In this document: piece by piece, positions 7,396 to 16,000 of the stretch | Position numbering within the stretch: the stretch's first letter is position 1 | How the letters are laid out: every line of letters starts with the position of its first letter | NCBI RefSeq assembly: GCF_014779655.1 | Contig: NZ_JACXYX010000004.1 | Span: forward strand, 248,001 to 312,000 | From: Nocardioides ganghwensis | Lineage (GTDB): Bacteria > Actinomycetota > Actinomycetes > Propionibacteriales > Nocardioidaceae | DNA length: 64,000 bases | Direction: 5' to 3' | Program-made: the position numbers and the translations under genes | Notes under the pieces: generated by a model | What the model was told of the DNA's origin: nothing | What the model saw: the letters and a program-made list of their open reading frames with translations, nothing else | Database searches by the model: none

Positions 7396-10300
7396 TTGAC
7401 CGTCGCCGGTGTGCGGACCCTGGTGGTGTCAGCGCTCGCTGCAGCCGTCGCGGTCCGGGTGACTGCGACGCAGCCCCTGGCCGGCGCGTACGCCCGGATC
7501 GCAGCCGATCCGACAGGCGCGCTCCGCGGCGCTGCGGATGGCTGGACCGTGTCGGGCACGCTGGGCGACGCCACCGCGCAGGGGCTGCGCGAGGTTCCCG
7601 TCGCGGCCTTCTTCTGGCTGGCCGACGTCCTGGGGCTGCCCCCGGTGGGTGGCCGAGCTGCGTGGAGCGTCCTCGTCCTCGTCCTGGCGGTCGTGGGCGC
7701 GGTCCGGCTGGCGCGGGCACAGGCCCCGGGCTCGGCGGTCCGCGACGACCACGACCACGGCGCCGACGAGCCGTGGACGCCTTGGTTCGGCGCCGCGCTG
7801 TTCGCCTGCGCCCCCGTGCTCGTGACGACGGTGCAGCACTCGCCGGGCGACGCCCTCGTCGTGGCCGTGCTGCCCTGGGTGCTGGTGCCCCTCGTCCGCC
7901 GGGAGGACGGCTGGCGCGCTGCTGCGCGCTCGTCGGTCTGGCTCGGCCTGGCCGGCGCCGGCACGCCGCCGTGGGCCCTGGCGGCACTTGCCGCAGGCGC
8001 TGTCGCAGCAGTCGCCACCTCCCGGCGACCGCGCGGGACCCGACAGCTCGTCAGGTGGTCGGTGCTGGCCGTCGTCTCCTCGTCGTGGTGGATCGTGGCC
8101 TACGTCTGGGAGGCCGCGTACGCCACCGACCTCTCGGGCCTCGCCCGCACGGGGCTGTCGACCTCGGCCCTGGCCGACTCCCTCGGCCTGCCCGGACGCG
8201 GATGGTGGGCGGTGCTGGTCCTCCTCGCGCCCGTGGCAGTGGCCGGGTGCGCCATCGCCTTCCGCGTCGCCGGCGACCTCGCAGTGGCGGGGGCGCTGCT
8301 CGCACTGGCAGGCGCAGCGGTCGTCCTCGGCGCCGCGTCCGGAGAGTGGCCCGCATGGTTGCCGCTGCCCGCATCGGCCGCGACGGTGACCGACGCCCTC
8401 GCCACGCCGTGGGTCGTCCTGGCCGGCTGGGTGGGTCTGGCGGCCCTGCTGGCCTGGACCCCGCTCGTCGACCACCTCCTCGCGCGGGTGCCCCGTGCCG
8501 GGGCGTCGCAGCCCGCACGGGAGACCGGCGTGGTCGTGGCATCGGTGGCGGTGCTCGCAGTCGGAGTGGTAGGACCCGTGCTCGTCGCGCAGGAGGACGC
8601 CGCCGAGCCTGTCGCCACGGACCCCTCGGTCTGGGCGCAGGTGGCGGAGTGGTCGGCCACCGCGCCCCCCGGTCGCGTCCTCGTGCTGCCAGCGGCGGCG
8701 GACGGCAGGGTGGAGCCAGCCGTGACGGACGCGCTGCGCGACCGTCCCTGGATCTCGCGCGACACCCTTCCGCTGTCCGGACCCGGCGCGACCGCGGCCC
8801 TCGACAGCGCGATCGGGCGACTCAGCCGCGGGCACGACGGCGCCGGGACCGCAGCAGCCCTCCGTCACCTGGGCGTGTCCTACGTCCTCCTGCGCAACGA
8901 CGTGGCACCGGCGGCCGACCGTGATCGTCCGCTCGCGCTCGTACGACACGCGCTGGTGCGGGAGGGTGCCTCGCGGGTGGCCGTGGTGCTGCCCGGAGGT
9001 GCGGAGCAGGGCGTGCCCGGCATCGTGGACCTCGGCGTCCGGGACCCGTCCGGATCCCTGGAGATCTGGGCCGTCGACCAGGCCTCGGACGGCACCGTCC
9101 TCGACGACGGCCTGCTGGCGGTGTCGGGAGACCCCGCCGTGGTCGGCGACCTGGCCGACGCCGGACTCGCCCCCGGCGCCGCGCTGGCGCTCGGCCCGGC
9201 TCCCGAAGGAGCGGCCGGCATCGTGTCCGACAGCGCCCGCAGGCAGGACGTCGACCAGCTCGTGCCGTCCGACCCCTACGGCCCCGTGCTGGCGGAGGGC
9301 GAGCCGAGGACCGTGCGTCCGGCCGGTGCTGCCGCGGAGCCGACGGCGTCCAGCGTCCTCAGCGGAGCGCAGGAGGTGCGGGCCTCGTCCTCCGCGGCCG
9401 ACCTCGACGGATCCCGACGACGCACCGGCGCGGTCCCGTCCGCTGCCGTGGACGGCAACGCGTTCACCGCCTGGCAGTCGCGTCGGGGCGCAGTCGTGAG
9501 TGAGTGGTGGGAGATCGCCTTCGACGGAGCGACCGACCTGACCGGCGGCACGCTCCAGGTCGTGCAGAACGCCTTCTCCACCTCCCTCGTCACCCGTGTC
9601 CGGCTGGAGTCCGACGCGGGCACGACGGAGGTCGACGTCCCGGTCGACGGGCTCGTCGGCATCGGCGCGGCGGGCCGTACGGAGCGACTGCGGGTCGTCG
9701 CCACGGCTGTCAGTGGCACGACGGACGCCACACGCAGCTTCGCGATCTCCGAGCTCACGCTGCCCGGTCTCGCGGTTCGGGAGGAACTGGTGGTCGACGG
9801 GCCGGACGCGGACACCTGGGTCCTGGCTGCCCGCCCGCCGAGCTTCGCGACCTGCGTGCCGTCCTATCCCATCGGTGGCTCCGGCGACCCCGCAGCGAGC
9901 GAGACCGTGTGCAACAGGAGCGTGGCGGTCGACGGCCCGGACGCCGGACCGCTCCTGCGGGTCCTGCGCACCGAGCAGGGCGGCGAGGTCGCCGGACGGG
10001 TCTGGATGCGCGCCGCAGACAGCAGCCAGTCCAGCGACCTGGCCGCGCAGCTGGCGCGACCGACCATCGTGGCGACCGGCTCGAGCACCGCCTCGCCAGA
10101 CCTGGTGTCCGGGCCGCAGGCGGCCGTGGACGCCGACCCCGCGACCGCCTGGCGTCCGGCCGCGGACGACGAGGCGCCCACCCTGGAGCTGAGCTGGGAT
10201 CGCGCCACGCGGGTCAGCGGCCTGCGGGTGACGACGGCCGAGCGCCAGCTGTCGACCCGGCCGACCCACGTCGTCGTCTCCTACGGGGACGGCACGGAGT

Positions 10301-11094
10301 CCGCGACCGGCGAGATCGGCGACGACGGGGTCGTCGAGCTGCCGCCCGTACGGACCCGGTCGCTGTCGGTGAGGTTCGAGGCGGAGACGCAGCAGACCTC
10401 GGTCGACTCGCTCACCGCCGGGGCCCGCCCGGTGCCGATGACGGTGTCGGAGGTGGAGGTGCTCGGGGGCCCCGACGTCGCCTACGAGGCGGACGAGGTC
10501 GACGAGCTGCCGTGCGGGTCGGGACCTGACGTCTCCGTCGGTGGCGAGTCCTACCAGACCGCCGTGAGCGCCTCCGCGCGCCAGGTCGTCGAGGCTGCCG
10601 TCGTGACGGCCACGCTGTGCGAGCGACCCGTGCTCCGCGCGGGTGAGGTCGCCGTTCGCATCGACGCGACCTTCTCGTGGATCCCCCTGGGGGTGGTGCT
10701 GTCGCCCCCCGGCGGCCCCCTCGGGACCGTGGACGACCTCTCGGCTGAGAGCTTCGGCCCGGCCGGCGTGCCTGTGGGCACCATCGGCGCGACAGGCGGC
10801 GCCGGCGGCGCGGAGATCGACGTCGACGGTCCCGCCACCGTCGTGCTCGCCGTCCCCGCCGGGAAGGGGTGGACCGCCGTCGCCGACGGGCGCGAGCTGC
10901 CCTCCCTGACGGTCGACGGATGGGCCCAGGCCTGGCAGGCGCCCGACGGGTCGAGCCGGGTGAGGCTGCGCTACTCCTCGGTCGAGGAGCTGCGGGTGGC
11001 TGCCGGCGTGGCAGCCCTCGGCTGGGTCGCGGTGCTGCTGCTGGCGGTGTCGTCCCGCTCGAGGACGCGTCGCCCCGGCATGCCGCGACGGTAG
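7396..11094 (+). CDS. Divergent AftD/DUF3367-like membrane protein lacking catalytic-loop motifs, paralogue 2
   Basis: A 1232-residue protein with the AftD layout: N-terminal membrane region, long extracytoplasmic beta-sandwich region with F5/8-type segments (AAVDGNAFTAWQS, AAVDADPATAWRP), a conserved LLRNDVAP element and a C-terminal DGWAQAWQ module before the last helix. Compared with the two sister proteins, the first loop reads GTLGDATAQGLREVPVAAFF in place of the QNQAxGYLFPMGP block, and no DTK, RGTSHW or RNxHKF motif is found. It may be a non-catalytic partner or have a different acceptor. TTG 7396 was chosen because GGGGAAGGA sits just upstream and the alternative GTG 7321 lies inside the previous gene. 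The 3' end overlaps the converging acyltransferase by 124 bp. Confidence 0.8.
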   Translation: MTVAGVRTLVVSALAAAVAVRVTATQPLAGAYARIAADPTGALRGAADGWTVSGTLGDATAQGLREVPVAAFFWLADVLGLPPVGGRAAWSVLVLVLAVVGAVRLARAQAPGSAVRDDHDHGADEPWTPWFGAALFACAPVLVTTVQHSPGDALVVAVLPWVLVPLVRREDGWRAAARSSVWLGLAGAGTPPWALAALAAGAVAAVATSRRPRGTRQLVRWSVLAVVSSSWWIVAYVWEAAYATDLSGLARTGLSTSALADSLGLPGRGWWAVLVLLAPVAVAGCAIAFRVAGDLAVAGALLALAGAAVVLGAASGEWPAWLPLPASAATVTDALATPWVVLAGWVGLAALLAWTPLVDHLLARVPRAGASQPARETGVVVASVAVLAVGVVGPVLVAQEDAAEPVATDPSVWAQVAEWSATAPPGRVLVLPAAADGRVEPAVTDALRDRPWISRDTLPLSGPGATAALDSAIGRLSRGHDGAGTAAALRHLGVSYVLLRNDVAPAADRDRPLALVRHALVREGASRVAVVLPGGAEQGVPGIVDLGVRDPSGSLEIWAVDQASDGTVLDDGLLAVSGDPAVVGDLADAGLAPGAALALGPAPEGAAGIVSDSARRQDVDQLVPSDPYGPVLAEGEPRTVRPAGAAAEPTASSVLSGAQEVRASSSAADLDGSRRRTGAVPSAAVDGNAFTAWQSRRGAVVSEWWEIAFDGATDLTGGTLQVVQNAFSTSLVTRVRLESDAGTTEVDVPVDGLVGIGAAGRTERLRVVATAVSGTTDATRSFAISELTLPGLAVREELVVDGPDADTWVLAARPPSFATCVPSYPIGGSGDPAASETVCNRSVAVDGPDAGPLLRVLRTEQGGEVAGRVWMRAADSSQSSDLAAQLARPTIVATGSSTASPDLVSGPQAAVDADPATAWRPAADDEAPTLELSWDRATRVSGLRVTTAERQLSTRPTHVVVSYGDGTESATGEIGDDGVVELPPVRTRSLSVRFEAETQQTSVDSLTAGARPVPMTVSEVEVLGGPDVAYEADEVDELPCGSGPDVSVGGESYQTAVSASARQVVEAAVVTATLCERPVLRAGEVAVRIDATFSWIPLGVVLSPPGGPLGTVDDLSAESFGPAGVPVGTIGATGGAGGAEIDVDGPATVVLAVPAGKGWTAVADGRELPSLTVDGWAQAWQAPDGSSRVRLRYSSVEELRVAAGVAALGWVAVLLLAVSSRSRTRRPGMPRR

Positions 11095-12257
11095 GGCCGC
11101 CGCGCCCACGCCATGGTGGGTCGCTCCACCCACGCGTAGGTCGCGGCGCCGAGCGGGATCGAGATCCCCAGCACCCACACGAGGCGCCACAGCAGGCCGA
11201 TGGTCCCGTCGGGGAACGTGATGTCGCGCTCGAGCACGACGATCACCGGCACGTGCCACAGGTAGATCCCGTACGACCAGCGTCCGACTGCCACGAACCA
11301 GGAGGTGCTCAGGAGGCGGTTGGTCGGAGCCGGGCTGGGACCGAGGACGACGACGCACAACAGCACCAGGGCGATGAGGGCTGCCGACCAGGTGCGGACC
11401 TGCTCCTCGGAGAACGACACGGGGACGAACCCGGTCGGTCCACCGAGCGACGAGGTCGCCAGGACGACCAGGCCCAGGGCGACCACCAGGGGTGCCCAGC
11501 GGTCGGAGCAGAACGACCGGATCCCGGAGATGGAGACGATCGAGGCGCGGTGGGCCTCCACGAGGACGGCGACCAGCGCGCCACCGGCGAAGCAGAAGAG
11601 GAACGACGGCAGCCAGTACGGGTAGGTGAGCTGCCCCGCCAGGTCGGCCTCTGTCGTCCACCGCCGCCACCCGAGCGACACCGGCACGGACAGACCCAGC
11701 AACGACACCAGGATCCAGAACGACGTGATGCCCGACCAGCGCCGCGCGAGGCGCCCCCCGAGCCAGCCCATGATCGGGAGGGCGACGTACCAGGAGACCT
11801 CGGTGGCGAGGCTCCAGGTGTGGAGCATGGCCTCGCGCATCGGCTCTGCGCGGTAGATCCAGGTCAGCGAGAGGGCGCGCCACCATCCGGTCGCGTCCGG
11901 GGGACGGGACACGGGGATGACGACCGCCACGACCACCAGCACGACCCAGTAGGCCGGGAAGATCCGCGTCACCCGCCGCACCACGAACGTCCCCAGTGCG
12001 GGCCGCCCTGCCAGGCCGAGGCTCCAGCGTGCCCACGGTCGGTACAGGAGGAAGCCGGAGATCACGAAGAGGCTCACGGGTCCGTACGTCGGGAGACCGA
12101 GCCAGTCGAACTCCGTGCGTCCCGAGGTGTGGATCAGGACGACCATCAGGGCTGCGAAGCCACGCAGCCCCGTGAGGCTGGCGATCTCGGCCGCCCGCCG
12201 GGCTCGCGCCTCGTCGGCGGGTGTGTCCTCCCACTCCACCGCGGTGCTCGCTGCCAC
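10971..12257 (-). CDS. Acyltransferase-3 family membrane protein (OafA/YrhL-like), copy 1
   Basis: A 428-residue integral membrane acyltransferase of the type that O-acylates extracytoplasmic sugars. The N-terminal signature is LTGLRGFAALMVVLIHT (about 28-44), whose His is the proposed catalytic residue. It is followed by SLFVISGFLLYRPWARW and RRVTRIFPAYWVV, and about ten helices in total; the family motif WSLATEVSWYVALP is present. The last 40 or so residues (after AWARRPY) are a Ser/Thr/Ala-rich tail encoded entirely antisense to the end of the AftD-like gene. It is divergent from the methyltransferase at 12342. Substitution of the glycan made by the AftD-like proteins is the likely role. 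Confidence 0.85.
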   Translation of the reverse strand: MAASTAVEWEDTPADEARARRAAEIASLTGLRGFAALMVVLIHTSGRTEFDWLGLPTYGPVSLFVISGFLLYRPWARWSLGLAGRPALGTFVVRRVTRIFPAYWVVLVVVAVVIPVSRPPDATGWWRALSLTWIYRAEPMREAMLHTWSLATEVSWYVALPIMGWLGGRLARRWSGITSFWILVSLLGLSVPVSLGWRRWTTEADLAGQLTYPYWLPSFLFCFAGGALVAVLVEAHRASIVSISGIRSFCSDRWAPLVVALGLVVLATSSLGGPTGFVPVSFSEEQVRTWSAALIALVLLCVVVLGPSPAPTNRLLSTSWFVAVGRWSYGIYLWHVPVIVVLERDITFPDGTIGLLWRLVWVLGISIPLGAATYAWVERPTMAWARRPYRRGMPGRRVLERDDTASSSTATQPRAATPAATRSSSTEE

Positions 12258-12329
12258 GCGGGCGATTAGATCACGCGGGCGCGGCCGCGCGTCAGCATCC
12301 GTTCGCTCTCACGACCAGCACCCATCGAC

Positions 12330-12335
12330 TACAGT
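12330..12335 (+). promoter_or_regulatory. -10 element, leaderless promoter of the methyltransferase-aftD pair
   Basis: TACAGT is followed by 6 nt (CGCCGC) and the GTG at 12342. No Shine-Dalgarno is present. Confidence 0.5.
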
Positions 12336-12341
12336 CGCCGC

Positions 12342-13094
12342 GTGCCGCAGCCGTCCGCCCCACAGCCCTCGGCCTGGGCACCCACGCTGCGCCGCTCGGT
12401 CCGGCTCTTCCGCGCGTTCCGGGTGGAGCAGACGCAGCCCGACGTCTTCTACGGCGAGCTCGCGGATGACGCGGTCGGCCACGTGTCGCAGTACGCCGAC
12501 CTCGCCGGTGCGCGCATGCTCGACGTCGGCGGGGGACCGGGCTACTTCCGCACCGCCTTCGAGGGCGCCGGAGCGACGTACTTCGCGCTCGACGCCGACG
12601 TCGGCGAGCTGTCCGGACTCGGCGGCATCGCGCCCCGCACCGTCCTGGGGAGCGGCATGGAGCTGCCGTTCGCCGACGGCACCTTCGACATCTGCTACTC
12701 CTCCAACGTGCTCGAGCACGTCAGCGACCCGTGGCGGATGGCGGACGAGATGGTGCGCGTGACGCGGCCCGGAGGACTCACCTTCATCTCCTACACGGTC
12801 TGGTTCGGTCCGTGGGGAGGGCACGAGACGTCGCCGTGGCACTACCTCGGAGGGCGGCGCGCCCGGCGGCGCTACCGCCGCCGGCACGGCCACGAGCCGA
12901 AGAACAAGTTCGGCGAGTCCCTCTACGCGGTGACCGTGCGGGCGGGCCGGGAGTGGGCCCGCGCCCAGACTGCTGCGGAGGTGCTGGACGTCATCCCGCG
13001 CTACAACCCCGCCGCGACGCGCTGGCTCTCCTCGGTGCCGGTGCTGCGCGAGATCGTGACCTGGAACCTGGTCATCGTCCTGCGCAGGCGATGA
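12342..13094 (+). CDS. Class I SAM-dependent methyltransferase
   Basis: A 250-residue Methyltransf_11-type enzyme. It has motif I MLDVGGGPGYFRTAF (about 60-74), the acidic LDAD at the end of beta-2, then MELPFADGTFDICYSSNVLEHV and RVTRPGGLTFISYT. A basic stretch (GGRRARRRYRRRHGHEPKN) follows, often seen in methyltransferases that act on membrane-linked substrates. The stop codon overlaps the start of the next AftD-like gene (ATGA at 13091-13094), so the two are translationally coupled, and methylation probably serves the same glycan. The start is GTG 12342, leaderless by position. Confidence 0.85.
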   Translation: MPQPSAPQPSAWAPTLRRSVRLFRAFRVEQTQPDVFYGELADDAVGHVSQYADLAGARMLDVGGGPGYFRTAFEGAGATYFALDADVGELSGLGGIAPRTVLGSGMELPFADGTFDICYSSNVLEHVSDPWRMADEMVRVTRPGGLTFISYTVWFGPWGGHETSPWHYLGGRRARRRYRRRHGHEPKNKFGESLYAVTVRAGREWARAQTAAEVLDVIPRYNPAATRWLSSVPVLREIVTWNLVIVLRRR

Positions 13095-16000
13095 CGGCCA
13101 CCCCGACGCAGCAGCAGCCCTCGCCGGTCACCTGGCGCTTCCGGCTGTCCGTGTGCTGCCTGGCCCTCGTGGCGCTGGCGTTCGCCCAGCGCCCGGGGCA
13201 GATCGTCAGCGACACCAAGTTCGACCTCGTCGCGGACCCCGCCGCGATGCTCGCCCGCGCGCTGCACATGTGGGACCCGACCGGCGGGTTCGGGCAGGTG
13301 CAGAACCAGGCGTACGGCTACCTCTTCCCGATGGGCCCCTTCTTCTGGCTGGGCGACCTCGCCTCGGTCCCGGCCTGGGCCGTGCAGAGGGCGTGGTGGT
13401 CACTGCTGCTGGTGGCCGCCTTCCTGGGCGTGGTCAAGCTGTGCGCGGTCCTCGGTCTCGGCACCCCGACCACACGGCTGGTGGCGGGCTTCGCCTACGC
13501 GCTGTCGCCGCGCATCCTCACCACCCTCGGCCCGATCTCCATCGAGGCCTGGCCGATGGCCCTGGCGCCGTGGGTGCTCGTCCCGCTCGTGGTGGGCTGC
13601 ACGAAGGGGTCTCCGCGACGGGCCGCAGCGCTGTCGGCGCTCGGCGTCGCGGCCGTGGGCGGGGTGAACGCCGCCGCCACCGCCGCCGTCCTCCCGCTCG
13701 GGGTCGTCTGGTTGCTCACCCGGGCACCCGGAGCGCGCAGGCGGACCCTGCTCCTGTGGTGGCCGGCCCTCGTGGTGATCGGGACCCTGTGGTGGCTGGT
13801 CCCGCTCCTGCTGCTGGGGAGCTACAGCCCGCCGTTCCTCGACTTCATCGAGACGGTCGCGGTCACGACGTTCCCGACCACGCCGTTCGACGTGCTGCGC
13901 GGCACGTCCCACTGGGTGCCGTACGTCGACGCGACGTGGCAGGCCGGCAACGACCTCATCACGACCGGCTACGTCGCGGTCAACGGCGCGGTGCTCCTCG
14001 TCCTCGGTTTCGTCGGCCTCTCGCTGCGCAGCAACCCGCACCGCCGATTCCTCGTCCTCGGCCTGCTGGGCGGGCTCGTCCTCGTGTCGCTCGGCCACTC
14101 CGGGTCCGTGCACGGCTGGCTGGCGGCCACCGAGCGCTCCCTGCTCGACGGCGCGCTCGCACCGCTGCGCAACGTGCACAAGTTCGAGCCCGTCGTGCGG
14201 CTGCCGCTGGTCCTCGGCCTCGCGCACGTCCTCGGAGCGGCCGCCGCCGGGCTCGCCGGGTCCGCGCCCGGCAGGCCGTGGCGCGAGCGTCTCCAGGACG
14301 GCCAGCGGGTGGCGTACGTCGGCCTGCTCGTGCTGGCGACGGTCGCCGTGGCGGGCGTGGCGAGCCCCGCCCTCGCGGGGCGGCTCGCGCCGTCTCAGGA
14401 CTTCGGGTCCGTCCCCGGCTACTGGGAGCGCGCGGTGTCGTGGCTCGAGCGCGAGGGCGCGCAGGACCCGGACCGCGGGACCGCGCTGCTGGTGCCGGGC
14501 TCCAGCTTCGCCACCTACCTGTGGGGAACCCCTGAGGACGAGCCCGTCCAGGCGTACGGCGTGTCGGGCTGGGCGGTGCGCAACGCCGTGCCGCTCGCCC
14601 CGCCCGGCAACATCAGGATGCTCGACGCCGTGGAGGAGCGGCTCGCCACCGGCCGGCCGTCGCCCGGGCTGGCGCCCTTCCTGGCCCGTGCGGGGGTCGG
14701 CCTGCTGGTCGTGCGCAACGACCTGCGTCCCAGCGACGACGTGCCCGTCCCGGTCCTCGTCCACCAGGCGCTGGAGGGGTCGCCCGGCATCGACAAGGTC
14801 GCCGACTTCGGCCCTGAGCTCGGTGGCCGGGTCCGCCTGGAGACGGACGACGAGTCCCCGGTCATCCTCGAGGACGGCTGGCGCACCGCCTACCCGGCCG
14901 TCGAGGTCTACGAGGTGTCCGGCGCCCGGAGCGCCGTGAGCGGTGCGGACCCGCCCGTGGTGGTCGGTGGACCGGAGAGCCTGCTGGACCTCCTCGACGC
15001 CGACCTCCTCGGGGACGAGCCGGCCCTGCTGGCCGCCGACGCGCCGGAGGACCCCCAGGGTCGGCTGCTGCTCACCGACGGCCTGCGCCGGCGCGAGGCG
15101 ACGTTCGCCCGGGTGCACGACGGACGGTCCGCGACCCTGGAGCCCTCCGACGACGGTCGGCGAGGGGCACCGGCCCGCGACTACGTCCGGGAGGACGAGG
15201 CCCGGTGGGAGACCGCGGCCCGCATCCTCGGGGCCCGGTCCGTCGACGCGTCCGGCTCCCGCGCCTTCGCCGACACCACCGGGCCGGTGCTCCCCGAGAC
15301 CCTGCCGTACGCCGCCTTCGACGGCCGGCCGGAGACCCAGTGGGAGTCCGGACGGCCCCGCACCGGCGACGACCCGTGGGTGGAGGTCGTGCTCGAGGAG
15401 CCGCTGGACCTCGTTGCGCTCACCGTCGTCGCGGGCGACACCGGGGCGACCCGCGCGCCCTCGGTCGTCGTGGAGACCGACGCCGGCAGCTCGGCTGCGG
15501 TACGCGCGCCGGCCGGCGAGGCCGTGGTCGTGCCGCTGCCCGACGGTGAGACGACGCGGCTGCGGATCCGGAGCGCCGACGCGTCCGGCCCGCCCGACGA
15601 GCTCGCGATCGCCGAGGTGCGCGCGGAAGGGCTCGACGTCGACCGGACGCTGGTGCTCCCCGAGGTCCCCGCGGAGTGGGGGGCACCCGACCACGTGCTC
15701 CTCACCTCGGGTACGACGCGCGACGGCTGCGTGCGGGTGGACGACGACGTGCGCTGCGCCGCCGGACGGGCGCGCGGTGACGAGGGCGGCGGCGTCATCG
15801 ACCGGACGGTGCGGCTGGGGAGCGGCGCCGACTACGGCGTGGCGCTCGACGTACGGCCCGTCGCGGGCGACGCGCTGACCGGGCTGCTCCTGAGGGACCA
15901 GCTGGTCAACGTACGCGCCTCCTCGACGGCGGTGGACGACGCCCGTGCCTCCGCGGTGGCCGCGATCGACGGTTCGACCGGCACCACCTGGGTCGCCGAG

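Noticed and set aside
7429..12234. A 1601-codon open frame on the minus strand across AftD paralogue 2
   Set aside because: It is antisense to a well-supported protein, Arg/His/Gly-rich and without any domain; long shadow frames are expected at this GC content.
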